A DNA stretch of 64,000 bases from the NCBI RefSeq assembly GCF_030295955.1, contig NZ_AP027363.1, positions 1,550,001 through 1,614,000 of the forward strand, written 5' to 3'. The translations under genes and the position numbers were made by a program. The notes beneath the pieces were generated by a model that did no database searches, was not told the origin of the DNA, and saw only the letters and a list, made by a program, of their open reading frames with translations. The stretch comes from Thalassotalea agarivorans (GTDB lineage Bacteria; Pseudomonadota; Gammaproteobacteria; Enterobacterales; Alteromonadaceae). Each line of letters starts with the position of its first letter. Position 1 is the first letter of the stretch. This document shows positions 61,909 through 64,000 of the stretch, in pieces.

Positions 61909-62538
61909 ATGGAGTTTATGCGTCATGCACGCCAAAGTTGTCGCGGCGTTATGTTGGCATGTTTGTTTGTTCCTATGGGCGCTTTAGCAGACGCTAAGCA
62001 AGATCTTATGGAAAAGCTTGCGTCACTTAAAAGTTTGCAAGCGAGCTTTTCTCAAACCATTCTTGACGAAGAGCAAAATGCGCTACAATCCTCTACCGGT
62101 GAACTATCGCTCGCCCAGCCAAACAAAGCATTGTGGCACGTGCAGTCGCCAGATGAGTCTATGATTATTTCAAATGGCGAAAATATTTGGTTTTACGATC
62201 CGTTTATTGAACAAGTCACCATTTTTGATTACCAAACCTCAGTGGTGGATACGCCGATATTACTGTTAACATCAACAGACGACGCGTTATGGCAGAAGTA
62301 TGACATTACTAGCACTGCCAGTGAAACATATGTCGTCACATCAAAAGAACAACAATCTCAGGTGGTGTCGTTAACGCTTAATTTTAACGGTCAAGAGTTG
62401 GTTGGATTTGCTTTATTGGATGCTACCGGGCAACGCAGTGTTGTTACGCTCTCGAACGTGAGAAAAAATCATAAAATGAAGATGGACAAATTTGATTTTA
62501 TTGTACCGGAAGATACCTTTATAGATGACCAACGATAA
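61909..62538 (+). CDS. lolA: Outer-membrane lipoprotein carrier protein LolA
   Basis: Periplasmic chaperone that takes lipoproteins from LolCDE to LolB. 209 residues with a signal peptide (cleavage after ALA, about residue 26). The typical [18 protein letters not shown] start, [29 protein letters not shown] and [17 protein letters not shown] are present. GAGG lies 5 bp before the ATG. It overlaps rarA by 14 bp. Confidence 0.94.
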   Translation: MEFMRHARQSCRGVMLACLFVPMGALADAKQDLMEKLASLKSLQASFSQTILDEEQNALQSSTGELSLAQPNKALWHVQSPDESMIISNGENIWFYDPFIEQVTIFDYQTSVVDTPILLLTSTDDALWQKYDITSTASETYVVTSKEQQSQVVSLTLNFNGQELVGFALLDATGQRSVVTLSNVRKNHKMKMDKFDFIVPEDTFIDDQR

Positions 62539-63877
62539 TCAAAATTTTAGTTTTGGCTTTAATGACGAAGCCACGCATGATGCGTTGCCGTTAGCTGCTA
62601 AACTGCGTCCACAAACCATCGCAGAGTATTCTGGACAAACCCATATCTTATCAGCTGACATGCCGCTTCGAGTGGCAATAGAGCAAGGACAGCCGCAGTC
62701 AGTGATTTTTTGGGGCCCGCCGGGCACAGGTAAAACCACGCTTGCTGAAATTATCGCGAAACATGCCAATGCTGAAATTATTCGTTTGTCAGCTGTCACC
62801 GCTGGTGTAAAAGATGTACGTGGTGCAATAGAACAAGCAACGCACAACCTAACGATACTAAATAAAAGAACGGTCTTATTTATTGATGAAGTCCATCGGT
62901 TTAACAAAAGCCAACAAGATGCGTTCCTACCTTTTATTGAAGATGGCACCATCATTTTTGTTGGCGCGACTACTGAAAATCCTGCGTTTGAATTAAATCG
63001 TGCAATCATTTCAAGAACCCGCGTCTATCGTTTAAACAAATTAGACGATGACGCATTAATGCAAGTGCTCGCAAGAGCCAAGCAGTATTATGATGAACAA
63101 TCGCTGTCGTTGCAGTTAGAAAAGACAGCCGAGCACACGCTTATCAACCTCGCTGACGGTGACGCTAGGCGCTTGTTAAACCTACTTGAAGGTGCTGTCG
63201 AAGCGTTGGCATCTGCTAGCGAAGCAAACATCACATCGGCTTTATTGGAGCAAGTAGCAGGCGATAAGGTAGCGATGTACGATAAGGGCGGCGACGCTTT
63301 TTACGATCTCATTAGCGCTTTTCATAAATCGGTGCGCGGGTCAGATGCTGATGCGGCGCTATATTGGTATGCGCGCATTCTCGTTGCTGGAGGCGATCCT
63401 CTCTATGTTGCGCGCAGACTATTGGCTATTGCCAGTGAAGACGTCGGTAATGCCGATCCAAGAGCCATGCAAATTGCGATCAATGCTTGGGATACATTTT
63501 CCCGTGTCGGGCCTGCAGAAGGAGAGCGAGCCATAGCGCAAGCAACGGTCTATTTGGCGTTAGCGCCAAAAAGCAATGCGGTCTATAGTGCCTTTAAACA
63601 AGCATTAGCGCTGGCACAGCAGTCAAATGGCTTAGATGTACCTAAACACCTTAAAAATGCCACTAGCAGCATCACCAAGGAGTTAGGCCATGGCCAAAGT
63701 TACCGCTATGCTCATAATGAAGAAAATGCCTTTGCCGCCGGCGAATGTTATTTTCCTGAGGAATTAAAACATACTAGGCTTTATCATCCGGTTGACAGAG
63801 GGCTGGAAAAACAACTAAAACAGAAGCTAGAATTTTTACAAACACTAAACGAGGAAAGTGATGAGCAACGCTATTAG
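62525..63877 (+). CDS. rarA: Replication-associated recombination protein RarA (MgsA)
   Basis: AAA+ ATPase related to clamp loaders that acts at stalled forks. 450 residues (E. coli 447). Walker [14 protein letters not shown] lies near residue 60, Walker [21 protein letters not shown] and sensor 1 [12 protein letters not shown] follow, and the tetramerisation domain has [19 protein letters not shown]. Both ends overlap: lolA by 14 bp, crcB by 17 bp, so translation is tightly coupled. Confidence 0.95.
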   Translation: MTNDNQNFSFGFNDEATHDALPLAAKLRPQTIAEYSGQTHILSADMPLRVAIEQGQPQSVIFWGPPGTGKTTLAEIIAKHANAEIIRLSAVTAGVKDVRGAIEQATHNLTILNKRTVLFIDEVHRFNKSQQDAFLPFIEDGTIIFVGATTENPAFELNRAIISRTRVYRLNKLDDDALMQVLARAKQYYDEQSLSLQLEKTAEHTLINLADGDARRLLNLLEGAVEALASASEANITSALLEQVAGDKVAMYDKGGDAFYDLISAFHKSVRGSDADAALYWYARILVAGGDPLYVARRLLAIASEDVGNADPRAMQIAINAWDTFSRVGPAEGERAIAQATVYLALAPKSNAVYSAFKQALALAQQSNGLDVPKHLKNATSSITKELGHGQSYRYAHNEENAFAAGECYFPEELKHTRLYHPVDRGLEKQLKQKLEFLQTLNEESDEQRY

Positions 63878-64000
63878 CCACTGGCTGATTTATGTGTATG
63901 TCGCTATTGGTGGCGCCGCAGGTGCCAGTCTCCGTTTTTTTGTCTCTGAAATAATGTTACATTTCTTCGGAAAGGGCTTTCCTTTTGCCACCTTGACCGT
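63861..64000 (+). CDS. crcB: Fluoride ion channel CrcB/Fluc, N-terminal part (runs off the window)
   Basis: 46 residues are visible, starting [21 protein letters not shown]. The [10 protein letters not shown] motif (family GGxxGAxxRY) followed by a helix fits the small dimeric fluoride channel that exports toxic fluoride. GAGGAAAG stands just before the ATG, within the rarA end. The C-terminal half is beyond the window, so length and pore residues cannot be checked. E. coli has serS at this place after rarA. Confidence 0.82.
   Translation, partial: MSNAISHWLIYVYVAIGGAAGASLRFFVSEIMLHFFGKGFPFATLT

Noticed and set aside
62539-63009. 156-residue frame opposite rarA
   Set aside because: Antisense shadow of rarA, with no support of its own.

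Overview
The window is about 64 kb of ordinary, gene-dense gammaproteobacterial chromosome. Gene content and order point to a marine member of the Alteromonadales, most likely Colwelliaceae (Colwellia/Thalassotalea-like). The pointers are TonB-dependent receptors including an Oar-type one, a leucine dehydrogenase, a YdiJ-type D-2-hydroxyglutarate dehydrogenase, and a tandem pair of monomeric and dimeric NADP-isocitrate dehydrogenases, an arrangement known from Colwellia. The genus is inference. No rRNA, tRNA, CRISPR array, phage or insertion sequence was seen.

Layout. 1-3105: divergent SOS genes dinG (cut by the window edge) and polB around a LexA box. 3184-4365: metC. 4406-24161: a large nucleic-acid and nucleoside utilisation region. 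It starts with a four-gene minus-strand operon: a RutR-like TetR regulator, a secreted endonuclease/exonuclease/phosphatase-fold enzyme, a secreted alkaline phosphatase and an M24-peptidase lipoprotein. A divergent Oar-like TonB receptor follows, with a RutR-type operator between regulator and receptor. Then come cdd-deoA, the operon udk-nupC-deoC-tdk-upp, deoB with a second TonB receptor, and add-xapX-deoD. 24411-32780: two DAHP synthases (AroG-like and AroH-like) enclosing rsgA, small membrane/DUF genes, a thioester-hydrolase-like lipoprotein, a gene broken by an amber codon, a low-molecular-weight phosphatase and a choice-of-anchor-I lipoprotein. 32928-40605: ppsR/ppsA, ydiJ and leucine dehydrogenase. 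40782-47347: DUF4826, GNAT, roxA, purB, hflD, mnmA, nudJ and rluE. 47573-51354: the two isocitrate dehydrogenases. 51459-64000: cspD, clpS-clpA, infA, bpt-aat-trxB, ald/lrp, ftsK-lolA-rarA-crcB (crcB cut by the window edge).

How it works together. The 4.4-24.2 kb region encodes most of a route from extracellular nucleic acid to central carbon. Secreted nuclease and phosphatase would release nucleosides, TonB receptors would carry products across the outer membrane, and NupC would take nucleosides across the inner membrane. Cdd/Add deaminate, DeoA/DeoD phosphorolyse, and DeoB and DeoC turn deoxyribose phosphate into glyceraldehyde-3-phosphate and acetaldehyde; Tdk, Udk and Upp salvage bases and nucleosides. 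The RutR-like regulator with its matching operator suggests pyrimidine-responsive control of the extracellular part, the most interesting system in the window. The last third is housekeeping and matches two separate Escherichia coli gene-order blocks (purB-hflD-mnmA-nudJ-rluE-icd and cspD-clpS-clpA-infA-aat-trxB-lrp-ftsK-lolA-rarA) joined at icd.
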